Source of the DNA: Agarophyton chilense | Taxonomy: Eukaryota > Rhodophyta > Florideophyceae > Gracilariales > Gracilariaceae | Reading direction: 5' to 3' | DNA: 64,000 bases | Assembly: GCA_030374765.1 (NCBI GenBank) | Contig: JARGXX010000002.1 | Location: 1,488,001 to 1,552,000, forward strand | In this document: positions 9,830 through 21,127 of the stretch, piece after piece | Numbering within the stretch: position 1 is the first letter of the stretch | How the letters are laid out: each line of letters begins with the position of its first letter | Program-made: the position numbers and the translations under genes | Notes under the pieces: generated by a model | What the model saw: the letters and a program-made list of their open reading frames with translations, nothing else | Told to the model about the DNA's origin: nothing | Database searches by the model: none

Positions 9830-9836
9830 TTTTATA
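9830..9836 (-). promoter_or_regulatory. TATA-like box in the 5' LTR
   Basis: TATAAAA on the minus strand, about 260 bp into the LTR. It is the only strong TATA match in the LTR and would place the transcript start near 9800, leaving a leader of more than 800 nt before the gag ATG. Start-site position is inferred, not observed. Confidence 0.55.
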
Positions 9837-10098
9837 GAGATCTAGAACCCACAGAATGGGCTGCAACGCATTGATACTCACTTATTACTACGGTGTGCTT
9901 CTAGGTTACTCTATTGGCTTCTAGAAGCCAGTACAGCAGCACACTAACCAATTAAAATGTAACAACTACGCCTGACATCACCAGAATACCACTGCAACGT
10001 CGGCGTCAACAAAGATGTAGGAACTCCCGGCGCTGCTGGCACATCCTACACGTGTGTTACAGCAGTGCCGGAACATTCCACACGTTCCGCGACCCACA

Positions 10099-10103
10099 GA
10101 TGT
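10099..10103. repeat. Target site duplication, right copy (GATGT)
   Basis: Directly follows the outer end of the right LTR and matches the pentamer left of the other LTR. Confidence 0.95.
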
Positions 10104-11793
10104 GTACCATTAAAAGCAGAATGACCCCGCGTAAAAATAATTGAAACTCCCCGACAACTAACAACCCCTAAGGCCCGTTCTATGAGTTCTTAAATGTGAA
10201 CATTTGACCTTATGAAAGCCAATCTATTTTAGAATTCAAACCACAATCCCATTCTATGGGTTTGCAGTTAAACTCTGCAGAATTCTTGCCCGGAGAGAAT
10301 GCAACGCTCTACCTCAGCGATAGCACCATTTGTTCGTCCGATACTCACCCTATGCACCGCCAAAGCGCACTGAAAAGCCCTCGTCAAGGCGTAACCCCAA
10401 GTTTTTGGCAACACTTTCTTTATGTCGCCGTAAAATAACTGCGCCCACTTTCGTTCAGTGCGAAAATATTATATTAAGTTGTTTTGGCCGCCTCCTGTGC
10501 AGAATTCAAATATTAATGTCGTCTCCTCCACCTCGTTCTCCAAGACTACAATATGGCATTCGGGCCCATATAAAAACATTATCGGATACATTGTTCCGTC
10601 GAAAATAGTGGGTATCCAAACTAAAATTTCAGTCTTACGAATTTCGTTCAAGATAAACTGTCTCAGTATCAGCAAAAAATGAGTCTGTGACAGATTTTGT
10701 TTCGGTTTCAGTTATGCTGGTTGTTTCTTTTCTGATTTTGGATGGAGTGTGGTATTGAGATATTCGTTGGCCTTATAGAATCGTTAAGTCAACAGTTTAT
10801 CAATTTGTCTGATGCAAAAATTCTGGTTTTTAACCCAAGTCTCCTATTCATTCAATTTTTGACCACGAAAGAAGAATTGTTACACAATTCAAAACAGTCC
10901 AAAGACCTAAGAAGGGTTCTACTTTGTGGAATTGTTGTGAATCTGGACGGGGTTGACATTTAAATCAAACAATCCAAATTTTGAAATGCTCGTGACCCAC
11001 AAAAGTATTTAAATCAAAAAAGATTCATTATTTGTGTACAAGCAGCCGTTCAAGGTGACTATAAATTTTATTGTGTGTCTGCTCTTTATGCCGGAGACAC
11101 ACACCACTCAACTGCGTTTGGTGCCACATTTCTGTGTGGTTTGCTGAAAGGAGACCACTTGCTCTCATGGGCGGCATTCGTAAGTCAAGTTTCATATTCC
11201 AGCTAGCATCTGATTTTCACTCTCTGCCATTCACGATATCAGTTTTCTTGCAGAGTTACTTGTAAGTAAGCTTCTGGCATGCTGGTTTGTCAATTTGGGA
11301 TCTTCTAGCCTGATCTACGCTACCCACTGTGCACTGAAACTGTAATCATAGTTGTGGCCTGCAAACATCATATCTGCATTATCGAACATGCGGATAGCAC
11401 GTCGTTTGAAACCGTTCTGCACGAAGAACAGAACTGTGTCTTTTGTACGCCTTCTATACACTCCAAAGACATGTTTCACAGATAAAACGATAACAGCAGA
11501 TCTACGATAAGATACAGAGGACAATTAAATATGAGGGATGAAATAGCAGAGAAGCTTTACAGGATGGGGTTCGTGGGGAAAACGAGTCGTTTGATCTGAT
11601 TCATTGGTGTTGGTTATGGTGCTCTACTGGCGTCTAGAGCTTTTTTTCAAGTCAAATCTTGTAAGTAGTAGTCCTCTTTTTCTCTGCTTTCGCTCTTTCT
11701 TCAGTCCGTTTCTCTTCCGATTTGTGCTTATGACATCCCCAGTAGTCCCCTCTTTTAACATTTCCACATGTAAAAAGCTTTTGCCAGACCTTC
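10104..11793. other. Gene-poor stretch right of the retroelement
   Basis: AT-rich sequence with only short frames. A minus-strand stretch around 10260-10600 reads as somewhat protein-like for about 50 codons (GDIKKVLPKTWGYALTRAF) but is interrupted and unrecognised. No repeat, RNA gene or transposon end stands out. Confidence 0.35.
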
Positions 11794-13580
11794 TATCGAT
11801 ATTGACCTTGGAACAACCATACTCTTGTGTTACTGTGTGGCAAAACGATCGCATTGCGATTATCTCCAACAGTCACGGCAATAGAAAAACTCCTTCGCAA
11901 GTTTCATTCACAGCCAATGAGAGTTTCATCGGAGATACCGCCAAGAATCAAGTCGAAATTCACCCCTGCGACACAAACGACTAATCGGTAGTCCCTGTTT
12001 TGGCTCGTCCGTGCAGTCTGATCTCAATAAATTCTCTTTCAAATTCATGCAGAAGGATGGCGACCACCAGGAAATGCAGGGCGTGTGCAGGGGTGAGGAG
12101 AAGGCCTTTCCTCTTGAAGAAATTTCCGCTACAGTTGTCACAAATATGAAGGACGTTACCGAGTCTAAAATTGGAAAGCCGATGAATTCTGCCGTCTTCA
12201 GTGTTCCTGCTTACTTCAATAGTACTCAACGTTTTGTTACCAAGAACGCTGGTACCATTGCCGGTACTAATATGTCGCGTATCATCCATGAGCCTCATGC
12301 CCCTTCCATGTCGTACGGTCTGGATCACAAGGCAAGTGAACACACTGCCCGCGTGAGAAACGTCCTCATCTTCGAGTTGGTTGAACGAACTTTCGTTGTG
12401 TCTCGTTGTGTCACTCCTCACCACTAAAGACGGAAATTTTGAATTGAAAGCCACTGCCAGTGAAACCCACCTTGGAGGTGAGCATTCGGACAACGGCATG
12501 GTAAACCACATTAGGAACGAGTTCAAGAGGAAGTACAAAAAGAATATCTCTGGAAATGCTCGATCGGTTCGACTTCTTCGTACACAGTGTGAGTGCCGCA
12601 AGCGCCAGCTCTCCGCTGCCTTTCAGGCCACCATTGAAATTTATTCGCTCTACGAAAGTGTTTACTTTACTCCTCCCTTACTGGCGCCAAGTTCGAGGAG
12701 CTATTCATGGACTTCTTTAGAGGATCCTTGGAGCCGGTTGAGAAGGTGTTGCGCGATTCCAAGATCCCAAAGGCTGATGTTGATGATATTGTTCTTGTCG
12801 GTGGATCAATTCTTATGCCGAAGGTGAAGAGTCTCCTGTTGAATTTTTTAATTGTAAGGAATTGTGCAAGAACATCAACCCCAATGAGGCTGTGACACAC
12901 GGTGCTGCCGTTTAGGCCCCTATTTTGGCAGGTGACACTTCTGAGAAGACCCAGAACCTCGTTCTTCTCGCTTTCAATCCGCTCTTGCTTGGTATCGAGA
13001 ATGCTGGCGCCTTTATGACTGTTCTGATCCAGGGAAAAATTACTATCCCCACTACGAAGCAGCAGACCTTCTCCACTTACACCGACAACCAGCCAATTGT
13101 GCTCATTCAGGTCTACAAAGGTGAACGTACTCGCACCAAACACAACAATCTTCTCGGAAAATTCGAGCTTTCTGGTATTCGTCTGCCACCTGATGGTGTT
13201 CCCCCAATCGAATTCACCTTCGAATTTCAGTGTTGAGGATAAGAGCACTGGTAAAAAGGACAAGAGTACCATCACTAATGACAAAGGTCGTCTCAGCAAG
13301 GAATATATAGAGAAGATGGTTCAAGATGCTGAGAAATATAGGGCTTAGGATGATTCTGCGAAGAAGATAATTGCAGCGCGCAACTCTCTGGGAACTACTG
13401 CTAAACCCTTCGCAACAAACTCACTGAGAACAAGGTCAAGGATAAGATCAGTGAACAGGACAATAATGCAATCGAAAACGAGGTCGCAGAGGTACTCAAG
13501 TAGATGGAAGAAAATGAAAACATTGATTTCCGAGACGTCCGAGACCCGAACGGTATTGTTTCTCCTTTCTACTTGACTCT
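11794..13580 (+). pseudogene. Cytosolic-type HSP70 pseudogene
   Basis: The plus strand carries HSP70 signatures in the correct order but in shifting frames. IDLGTT at about 11800 is separated by a shift from YSCV...WQNDR; then come [74 protein letters not shown], a broken GAAV followed by TAG (near 12913), [34 protein letters not shown] and a lid-like C-terminus. Active HSP70 is an ATP-dependent chaperone of roughly 640 residues. Here the whole length is represented but with many frameshifts, internal stops and lost residues (for example the phosphate-binding DLGGGT reads ELVERT). No introns are seen. It looks like an old gene copy; I cannot tell whether it came from retroposition or duplication. 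Confidence 0.93.
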
Positions 13581-14640
13581 CTTTCGGTTAAGACCTTCAT
13601 CAATCAGAAAGATCTTGAACTTCCAGCATGGTGATGCTTTCCGTTTACACAAAGCAGAGATCTACATCGTGCTTTAGTTTATGACTCCTGCGTATTCCTT
13701 TGAAGTAGAGCAAAGTGTGACCAACACCATACACACGGTACGGCATCGCTTTCGGAGAATTTCTTGTTTGCTCTCCCTTTGTGCGTCTTTTCTGTATTTC
13801 TGAATATATTAATCCCATTTTTTCCAGATGTAGCATTGAGTCATCACGAGCGATCTGCAGGATTGTATCGTTTTACGGGAGAAAATAAAATTGACGGACC
13901 ATACCAACCACGAAGTGACGTGACTGCTCAATATCGAACGATAAAGTATGCAACCCCGGGATCGCGTGTCAACCAGCAACTCCAGAAATGTGCACGAATC
14001 AAAGTAAGAGCACAGACTTTTCTCTTTGTTGTCATGGAGTACAGTGGCTCGACGCAAATAATTCGTTGAGTTAAAGTCACATCCAGAAGTGCATATCGGT
14101 GCATCTGAACCTGTTGACCACCATGATTATTTTGAGAATACAACACTTGCGTTAGAGTACGCTCGTGATTTCTTTGAGCGAACAAGAAGTTAGGAAAGAC
14201 ATGAGGGTTCAAAACTTGGCCAAACACATTATAAAGATGACCGCAGAGTAGGTAGCTTTTGCACGAAGGATTGAAACTCGGATTGTCTGGCAGTACCAGA
14301 ATAATCGTCAAGCAAGCTGTTGGGTGAGTACTCTTCTAAACCGTTGAAGGATAAAGCTTATATTGAGTGATTAAAGAGTGCAGAAGAAGTTCAAAAGCGT
14401 TGGAGCACCAGAGTTGGATGCAGCTTCAAAATTGATATCTTTGCAGTGTTTCACAACATTTTAAAGGATTGTTTGCATTCTGATATTCCATCATGCGCGC
14501 AGTTGACCTAACAGCCAACGGCGGTTTATGTGTACACGCTTTTCCTTACGAAAAATATCTATATGAAATAAAAAAGACGTCGGAAGAAGTCCTATCTAGA
14601 AGCCCTATGGAAGTCCTTGTAACGCAATGACGGGTGGGTC
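13581..14640. other. No confident gene
   Basis: Several short plus-strand stretches look faintly coding (a run near 14090-14190 and another near 14490-14620) but none is recognisable or continuous. They may be further decayed gene fragments. Confidence 0.3.
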
Positions 14641-14650
14641 TTCATACGGG

Positions 14651-14706
14651 TCTCGATCGGTGGTAACGTGGTAGAGCAGGTCCTAAGGTTCGAATCCTTG
14701 ACAGCG
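14651..14706 (+). other. tRNA-like block with A-box and B-box matches
   Basis: TGGTAACGTGG at 14661 resembles an A box and GGTTCGAATCC at 14687-14697 is a canonical B box with a TTCGAAT loop closed by AAGG/CCTT. The boxes are about 26 nt apart, too close for an intact tRNA, whose anticodon arm would be missing. It may be a tRNA relic or the head of a tRNA-derived SINE. I see no complete cloverleaf. Confidence 0.35.
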
Positions 14707-15063
14707 GCACTCCCAGAGTACTTGGTTCAATGGGCTGGCGTTTACTGCGTAGTCCTACCGGTTAGAGCTACGAAAATGATGGCTTGAAGACCGAAGGATG
14801 GAACTAATTTACCAAAGGGGGTTACTTTGTATCCCAACGGTTCCTACCTTACTCTAAGGGAGAAGCGTCACTCGAGCCATGTAAATAGTACTGGCGAGGG
14901 GCTGGGATCTGCCTAACACTGTAATGCTAATCTATTACACTAATTAAAAAAATCTGTTAATCTACATGAGTCCACCTGAGGTCTACGCTTCCACTTGTCG
15001 TCTGTAATATTCCTCAGGGCCTGGCGGCTTACAGGGTTCCACCGTTCACATCGCTCCTTCACA

Positions 15064-15393
15064 GTCCTGATTGGCCAAACGATTTTGTATGTTCAACCGA
15101 AAGGATTTCACGAAGAGGCAGCGGTGGCAGAAGTAATTCAACGATTGAAAGAAGAACGCGAACGGCCAAGGTGGGTGTTTTCCACTGGCGACGACCGGAC
15201 CGACTACGATATGATCATCGAATTATATCGAGCTTCAAGGCCAATGGAAATGGTTATGAACAACTGCATCGTGGGGTGTGATACCACGGCTGCACAGTAC
15301 TATTTGGATGACATCGATGATGTTTTAGATCTCCTGGACGTTCTGCACTTACCCTGCAGAAGTTTAATTTTGTTCGGAGAAGGAACAACATGA
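15064..15393 (+). pseudogene. C-terminal fragment of a trehalose-6-phosphate phosphatase-type domain
   Basis: A continuous plus-strand frame matches the end of the HAD-type phosphatase domain found in trehalose-phosphate synthase/phosphatase proteins: ILYVQPKGFHEEAAVAEVI corresponds to the usual QPKGVSKG segment, STGDDRTDYDM to the Mg-binding GDDRTDEDM motif, and AQYYLDDIDDVLDLLDVL to the conserved tail. The usual E of TDED is Y here and the G after VSK is lost. Only about 110 codons of an enzyme normally several hundred residues long are present, and no N-terminal glucosyltransferase or early HAD motifs (DxDGT) are seen upstream, so this is a truncated relic or a last exon. Loss of catalytic residues favours a relic. 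Confidence 0.72.
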
Positions 15394-15984
15394 GCAAATC
15401 AAAGAGTTAGTACACGTACTGTACGAGATGGCGGGCCTATATGCGTAGAAGAACTTTTGTAACAATGGCATATAAGGTACCTGTCTCGAAGCTCAGTACC
15501 TCTCTATATTAAACCACAAGAAGCAGGATGAACGATGGGTGGGAAATCGAGAGAGTGCGTTCAGGAGCAGTTTTAATCATCGCAAGGATTTCTCGTAACT
15601 TTTTCTTCCAAGTGGTTCCCCTCCAGGTAGTCCTCCTCCATGTGGCTCGATTTTGTTCCAGTATAGTACAGCAGTCGGCAGTGATTCTGGACATTCCACC
15701 ACGACCTGTATGTTCTCTTGGGGACAGGCCGCGTCGTTAAGAATCAGATTACAAGCTTGCAGTAGGTTTGCACATTTGTCTAGAGAAGCATCGAATCGCT
15801 TTAATTATCAATTCCGAATGAAGTTCTTAACCGCTCTTTTTCTGATTCCTACAAGCCACTTGTGCTGCTCCATCTGACACGCTTCGCAACTAGCACATAG
15901 TTGCTCTCCTTCGCAATTCGCCCAAGCATGCACTGCAATAAGCTAGATCTGAATACATGCATTCATAAATTCGAACGTTCAAAA
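15394..15984. other. No feature seen
   Basis: Short unconvincing frames only. No repeat or RNA gene was recognised. Confidence 0.3.
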
Positions 15985-17160
15985 GGTGCTGTGGATCAAT
16001 TGTAACGCAATGCGCTACTCGGTAGACCAGCCGCGGGCGGCGAGAGCTACGCATAGGCAGAGCCTGGAAAGCCGGGGTCGGCTATCTGGCCCTACAGTCC
16101 GCAATGACTCAAGAGAGGCGTCGTCTCACAGGCGAGGAGTGTCTACTAGACACAGACTCCTATCGTTCCACAGGAGCTCTTGGCGTCCGGAAGACGTGCT
16201 CGGAGTGGTGTCGATCCGACACGAACCGAAGTGATCGGCCTGGATATACGCCGCGTATGACGGGTAGCCGGGGCGAGCCCCGGGATTGTACCAGAGCCCG
16301 GACGAGGGCCACGACCCTAACGTCGGCAACGACGCACCAACCACTTCACCCAACGGGTGGCGATAGCAAAGCAGGGCAAGCCCTGAGATTGTACCAGCGC
16401 TCAGACGAGAGCGTCTGCTTGGCTATGCCGACTGGCGCCACAAAGTGGTAATCACTCACACCCAACGGGTGACGATAGCAAAGCAGGGCAAGCCCTGGGA
16501 TTGAACCAGCGCCCAGACGAATGCGCCTGCCTGGCTTTACCAGCTGCACCTGGAAGTGATACTCACTTATCCGAGGCTCCCGATCCACACCTCGGTATCC
16601 AACGGATACGGGTCTACAATCTGCTCGGGCAGTAGAACTGCCAGCGGTCCAATAGACCGAGCGAAAGTGCAATGCGCCACGCGGCGACCGATGGCCGTGA
16701 GGGCAAGGACTAGACGGGGAATACTCGATATGCTAAAACGCGAGAGGTACCTCTGCAGCAGTTGATCAGACTGTTGCCTGTCTTGTCGGCGTCGACTGGG
16801 AACGAAGGTCTGATAACCCTATAGCCTCAAGACACGAACTAGTAGTGCGGAGGGCCCCCTCCCGCCTTCTCGACTTTACTTCGGTCTAGCCCCCGGCGAC
16901 CCGGCGCTCAAGTACCGCCGGCCGCTTAGCAGTTAGCCATTACGATAGATTACAACTAATAAATACAATTAAAAATTACAAGGCAGCAGTGCAGAGCACT
17001 GTATAGTGCCAACCACACGAACTAGCTGCCGGCCATTGCCACACGTATGACACCTAGCGCCATGCACGGTATTCCATCCTGGCAGTATGCCAGCTATTAC
17101 GGCGTCGCCACTGCTTAGTGTAAGTAGGTCGGAGGAGGGTGGTTACTTGTCCTCAATAAG
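15985..17160. repeat. GC-rich non-coding block with short hairpins
   Basis: About 1.2 kb, clearly richer in GC than its flanks and full of small self-complementary segments, with no credible protein. It holds a triplicated tRNA-arm-like unit (described separately). Its far end (about 16810-17150) has the look of a degraded repeat or solo LTR, but I could not find a second copy in the window. Confidence 0.45.
16256..16567 (-). repeat. Three diverged tandem units (about 100-110 bp) with T-arm-like hairpins
   Basis: Three adjacent units share the framework ACGGGT-GCGATAGCAAAGC-AGGGCAAGCCC followed by ATTGTACCAG or ATTGAACCAG. On the minus strand each gives a small hairpin closed by CTGG, with a TTCAATC or TACAATC loop. 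The third contains GGTTCAATCCC, a good B-box match. Units two and three (about 16349-16457 and 16458-16567) are the most alike. No complete tRNA cloverleaf is formed, so this is best read as a tRNA-derived repeat, not functional tRNA genes. Confidence 0.5.
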
Positions 17161-17735
17161 GGCCCGGCGCGTTGCGTCACATCAATGTTGACGTTGAATA
17201 GTGCAGGCTCCCTTTGTGCGTTTCTCATATCACTAGCTAATGAGTTAATATGCATGGCTAAACAGCTCTTTGTTTGTAGAGATCAGTTGTTTTCGCAGAG
17301 GTAGATCGTGTACAGCCCAATTCGCAGAGGCATAAATATGAAATAATTATCCTGTGCAGTTGTGTATCTCGCAGCGAGGGCCGTCTACTGAAGATGTCGG
17401 GACTTGGAGGATATCCGAAGTGCTCGTGAAAATCGTTAGCTGTTGTCATGGATGAGGTGTTTTGTACAGTGATGTAGACGGCAGTAAGATTGCATCATCA
17501 TCAGTACGCTTCTGAACTCCGCCATATTGCCGGTTGTTACACAGCTCGTGTGTTCGTCCCATACAACGCGAGCCAAACCATATTTTGGGTACAAGCGAGT
17601 GTTAGAGAGTAGAAGATCGAGAGATTTAGGGTCGTGCACACGAGGATTTTCGGTTCAGACTTTTCAATCGTTTGCTCTGCGATATAATCCGTCACAAAGG
17701 GTATGGCGGGGCCTGCCTCTAGCGAAGTAGAGGCG
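17161..17735. other. No feature seen
   Basis: Only short frames with no recognisable similarity. Confidence 0.3.
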
Positions 17736-18480
17736 TTATCGCTGTTCGGCGTTGATAGTGTGTAATGTGACGGGCTCCTTCAACGGATATGGCGAGGGAT
17801 GTATTTGGATGGCGGTGGTGATCTCAGTGCCGACGATGAGATATTGGAGAACGTGATTTCGTTGCTGGGCTTGCTTGAGCTCGTTCTCGATGGATTGGTT
17901 GAAGGCTTTTTTCAGCAGAGTTTTCAAGTTCTTACCATCGACAACTTGGTACAGCAATCTACGCTGGTGTCACCGACTTGAGCTTCCCCTTCAAATCTTG
18001 TAGAATGCATTCAAACAAAGACTTTTCTCCATCACAAACCGCGTCCTCCTCTAGTTCCTTTCCAGGCACAAAAGCTTCAAAGGTAGAAGATGTCATTCGG
18101 GAATGCGCATCGTGCAGTTCATATTCAAATCAATTGGGCTCTAACTCCTCCATGTCTGCAGAAGCAGTCACCTGCTGCGGCTTTAACGCAAAAACGAGAC
18201 CTTCCCTACCAACCACATTAAATTTATGAACATCCCGCCTTGCTCGCTTCAATAGCGGGAGAAGAGCATCATTTCCCCCAACCGGTACGATCGGACTCCG
18301 GAACCAACACTTTCTTCCCTTTCTACATCCGTTACTATCGCACGAGTTACAAACTGTTGTAAAATAGGGTGCAACATTAAGAAGCAATACCCGTACATGA
18401 AATAATCCAACCCGTCAGCAAAATTAGCAAAAGATCCGGATCTCCTTTTCCGGAGACTTCGTATTTTGAAACGCACTGCT
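17736..18480 (-). pseudogene. Unrecognised, probably decayed coding region
   Basis: Adjacent minus-strand stretches look coding but lie in different frames and are split by stops. In transcription order there is a basic run, a hydrophobic stretch (GLDYFMYGYCFLMLHPILQQ), a segment ending LPLLKRARRDVHKFNVVGRE, an acidic segment (about 17980-18130) and a helical tail (LKTLLKKAFNQSIENELKQA). The order and composition suggest one gene broken by frameshifts. I cannot assign a family, and no start can be chosen. The call rests on composition alone. Confidence 0.3.
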
Positions 18481-19060
18481 CATACGAACATCTAAATTCT
18501 GCACACTTTTTTTTCAGCACCCCGCCTTCGGGCACATGCGGGCGCAGTGCAGGATATATAATTGATACGTGACTTCACGCAACTCCACTGCAGAGTGTCG
18601 TGTTAGGCCGTATTATCCGCTCTAACGAAGAAAGCAGACACCTACGAAAGCGTTCGGATGCCGATAAGAGTGCTTGCAGCGAAGGGGAAAGGAAGTGATA
18701 GAGCTAGAGCACTAGCGAGCCAAAAGATGGGGGTTATAAAGCCTTACTTGCTAATGAGGGTGGTTGATAGGCTACAGTCGTTGTTTATCGGACCACTACT
18801 TGTTGTAGCTTGTCCGGATCTCCGGTTAAAGAATCTTGAACAAGGAAGAAGTCAGTTGTGAACTCGTCGTTGTCTCCTTTACTTTGGAGTTGGCGCTCAC
18901 CTCTGTTCCATATGTACTATTCACAGAGGTGAGGGCCACAAATTAACATCTAGATATAAACTTAAAACTAGTTAAAGATCATTTGTGTAGTCATATGGGA
19001 ACATCAACTTGTGGCAAGAGTTTTTTCTATTCTCGCTGCCGTATGGTCCAACTGTAACAC
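18481..19060. other. No feature seen
   Basis: Nothing recognisable; the 68-codon plus-strand frame near 18658 is too short and featureless to call. Confidence 0.3.
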
Positions 19061-20307
19061 TTAGAACTGGTCGATACTTTCTTCAGGATTCAAGGATTTT
19101 TTCAGACGATTAAGTCCAGGTTTGCCCATGATCTTATTGTATTCTTTCACATCGCCGTCATTACTGGCGGTGGGAGCACTATTACACAATATCGTCTCAC
19201 TGTGTGCGTGCATAATTTCATTGAGATGGTTTTGTGCAGCCATGACATTCTCTGCCACCTTCTGTTTTTCCGATTAATCTCGTTCCTTTCAAAAGCGCAG
19301 TACCCATATTATAATGGCCTTGACACTCCTTGGAACTTGAGTCTGCTCGCATAATGCTTGCACCGAAGCTCACAAAAGCATAACTCTCTTTGGTCACCAT
19401 CTCTGCGCGCTTTTTCATGTACTCCGTGCTCTGATAGGGTCAGTGGTTAGGATTTTGTTTTGCGTTATAGACTTCATAAATAGCTCGAAAAAGGTCCTCG
19501 CCTTTCTGCTTATTTTCGATAACGACATCCTCCGATACAGCCACCCACGCCTTGGCTACAGTTGCATCTTCAGCGGAAGTAATTCCAGAGCCTCTACTCG
19601 CTTTTCCTGCTTTCACCTGTCGGTGAGATAGCACCAAGATAAGCCATATTCTTGAGCTTATTACCACTTCATACACATATCTCAGAAAACCCAGACCCAG
19701 CAGCTGCAGTTGAATTATAGGTTGCCACGATGGGCGCTGTCGCACCGCCCATACCGTTCGCCGTGGGTCTATGTGCAGCGATAATTTCCAGCACTGGAGG
19801 TGAAGGCGCAGTGTGAATGTCGTCTATTGGTGTAAGTTGCGGAAGGTTTTGCGTCGCTGGTCTTCTTGCAGTGCACATGTCGTGGACCTATGCCAATTGC
19901 ACCGTGTGCATGTTCGGAGCCGACGGTGTGGGCAGAAATATAGGTGTCTGGGCACCCTGCGGTTGTAACACAGATCGGTACTGATGATGGGCTAGTCAAG
20001 TACTCGCAAAATACCCTGGATTCGCGAAATATGGCGCCGCCTGTCCGGGGTTCTGAAGCTGTGCCGTCGTGACACAGGGTAGTCGTGATGACACCGTGCC
20101 CTCAAGCGCGGAAGTTTGGTCGCGCAAGAATTTGATTGACTCTGTGAGCTTAAGGTGGATGTGTTTCTGCCTTTTCCGGCGGTCGTGTGGGAAAAAAGAA
20201 GTTGTGGTTTGGGAATAGATCGTTTCGCGAGAACTCGTAGCCATTCGGGTCAATAGAACAAATTTGATTTTATGTATTTGGTGCACACCCTCACCTTTTT
20301 GGGCCAT
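19061..20307 (-). pseudogene. NAM-associated/Myb-like DNA-binding protein relic, copy 1
   Basis: The best-preserved part is SRGSGITSAEDATVAKAWVAV-SED-QKGEDLF-VYNAK (about 19445-19600), the N-terminal half of the Myb/SANT-like module that precedes NAM-associated C-terminal domains in plants, oomycetes and algae. It aligns with the copy at 48.3-49.1 kb (SRGANFTQIEDAAMAKGLITV, QKAKDFM, VYNNK). Downstream a stop at 19440, continuation in the same frame, then a frameshift lead to a coiled-coil-like tail (about 19061-19258). Low-complexity segments up to 20307 may be its N-terminus. Such proteins often accompany PIF/Harbinger elements; the shared GGTGGGGATGYTCT motif beyond both copies supports mobility. 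At least one stop and one frameshift suggest it is dead. Confidence 0.55.
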
Positions 20308-20430
20308 TCTGTGGCCATACGGTCATAAATTTGGGAAGCCCTAGAACATGTGGTCCAAATCGCCACGGGTGGGGATTGTCCGGGCACATCGAATTACCAG
20401 ATTGATAATTTGAGGCACTTTTCTTTGACG

Positions 20431-20444
20431 GGTGGGGATGCTCT
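20431..20444. repeat. Shared flank motif GGTGGGGATGCTCT
   Basis: Lies just beyond the 5' side of NAM-like copy 1 and matches 13 of 14 bases at 49517-49530 beyond copy 2, in the same orientation. GGTGGGGAT also occurs at about 20369. It could be one terminus of a transposon; I did not find the opposite terminus. Confidence 0.5.
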
Positions 20445-20914
20445 AATGATGATGCTAATGAGCATGAAAGAGAGACACGAGAAAGTGTCTGGTCTCAATT
20501 TTTAATACGCATCTATAGCATACCATGATTGTCAATAGTACTAGCTGCTCCCAATCCTGTGGTAGATACCTACTATTAGAGCCATATAATTACAAAAACT
20601 ATTTCGTAGATATTGCTGTAGACTAAAATGATTGTCTTACAATAAAATACCCGCGCAATATCAATACTCGCTTTCAACTTCTGACGAGAGTTTTACTCTC
20701 GTTATATTTCTCATTCACTAAACTCATCAATTTTTATCTTTTTCAAAAACAATCGTGTAAGATTTTTTCGAGTTACCCACAGTTCAATTTTGTGTTCATA
20801 TCGATTAGATTGAAAGATCTAACCAAAAACTTCCTTGGATGTCTCTTTTCTGAAAATGTCAGCTGGATTGTTTTCAGACTTAACAAATCCGACATCTGAC
20901 ATTTAATTTCTTTC

Positions 20915-21127
20915 TTAAGCTTCTAGAGCAACAAAAATGATAATTTGTAGACTTTTTATTGCAGTACACGAAACTTTCGCGATTAAATCGAAAAGACTTT
21001 TGGAATCTGTGAATATTCTTAACAGTATAATTTTTTCAAGAATAGATTCCAAATCGTCCAAATCGAATTTCAGAGTGTGAAAGAAATCGATGGCGTCCGC
21101 AAAGGCATAAATTTCACAACCAGGCAC
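20915..21127 (-). pseudogene. Copia RNase H fragment
   Basis: Seventy codons match the ribonuclease H end of copia polyproteins: an early acidic-residue segment (CEIYAFADAIDFFHTLKFD) and the FTDSKSLFDLI motif whose D is catalytic in the family. The expected downstream DGLTK-type tail is interrupted by stops. It is the 3'-most recognisable part of the 20.9-24.7 kb element. Confidence 0.75.

Larger units (their letters stand above)
3264..10098 (-). mobile_element. Full-length Ty3/gypsy LTR retrotransposon
   Basis: A 6835-bp element read on the minus strand: 5' LTR at 8955-10098, a single gag-pol frame, 3' LTR at 3264-4407, flanked by the GATGT duplication. The two LTRs are both 1144 bp and I could find only two differences between them by eye, so the insertion is recent. 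Pol order is protease, RT, RNase H, integrase, which defines Ty3/gypsy; no chromodomain or envelope frame is present. Two defects are visible despite its youth: an in-frame loss of about 22-25 residues in RT after the YIDD motif, and a TAA separating the integrase C-terminal module. It may be a non-autonomous copy moved in trans, or may have been damaged after insertion. Confidence 0.96.
8955..10098 (-). repeat. 5' LTR of the Ty3/gypsy element
   Basis: In element orientation it begins TGTGGG and ends CCCACA, the usual TG...CA with short inverted ends. It differs from the other LTR at two visible places, around 9278 and 9411. It holds a TATA-like box, four copies of a 16-bp motif, and, 12 nt from its inner edge, the ATG of the gag-pol frame. 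Confidence 0.95.

Noticed and set aside
12667-13299. 210-codon minus-strand frame
   Set aside because: Antisense to the HSP70 pseudogene, whose motifs are on the plus strand.
16256-16567. Intact tRNA genes or a CRISPR array
   Set aside because: No complete cloverleaf forms, and the units are diverged and contiguous, with no spacers.
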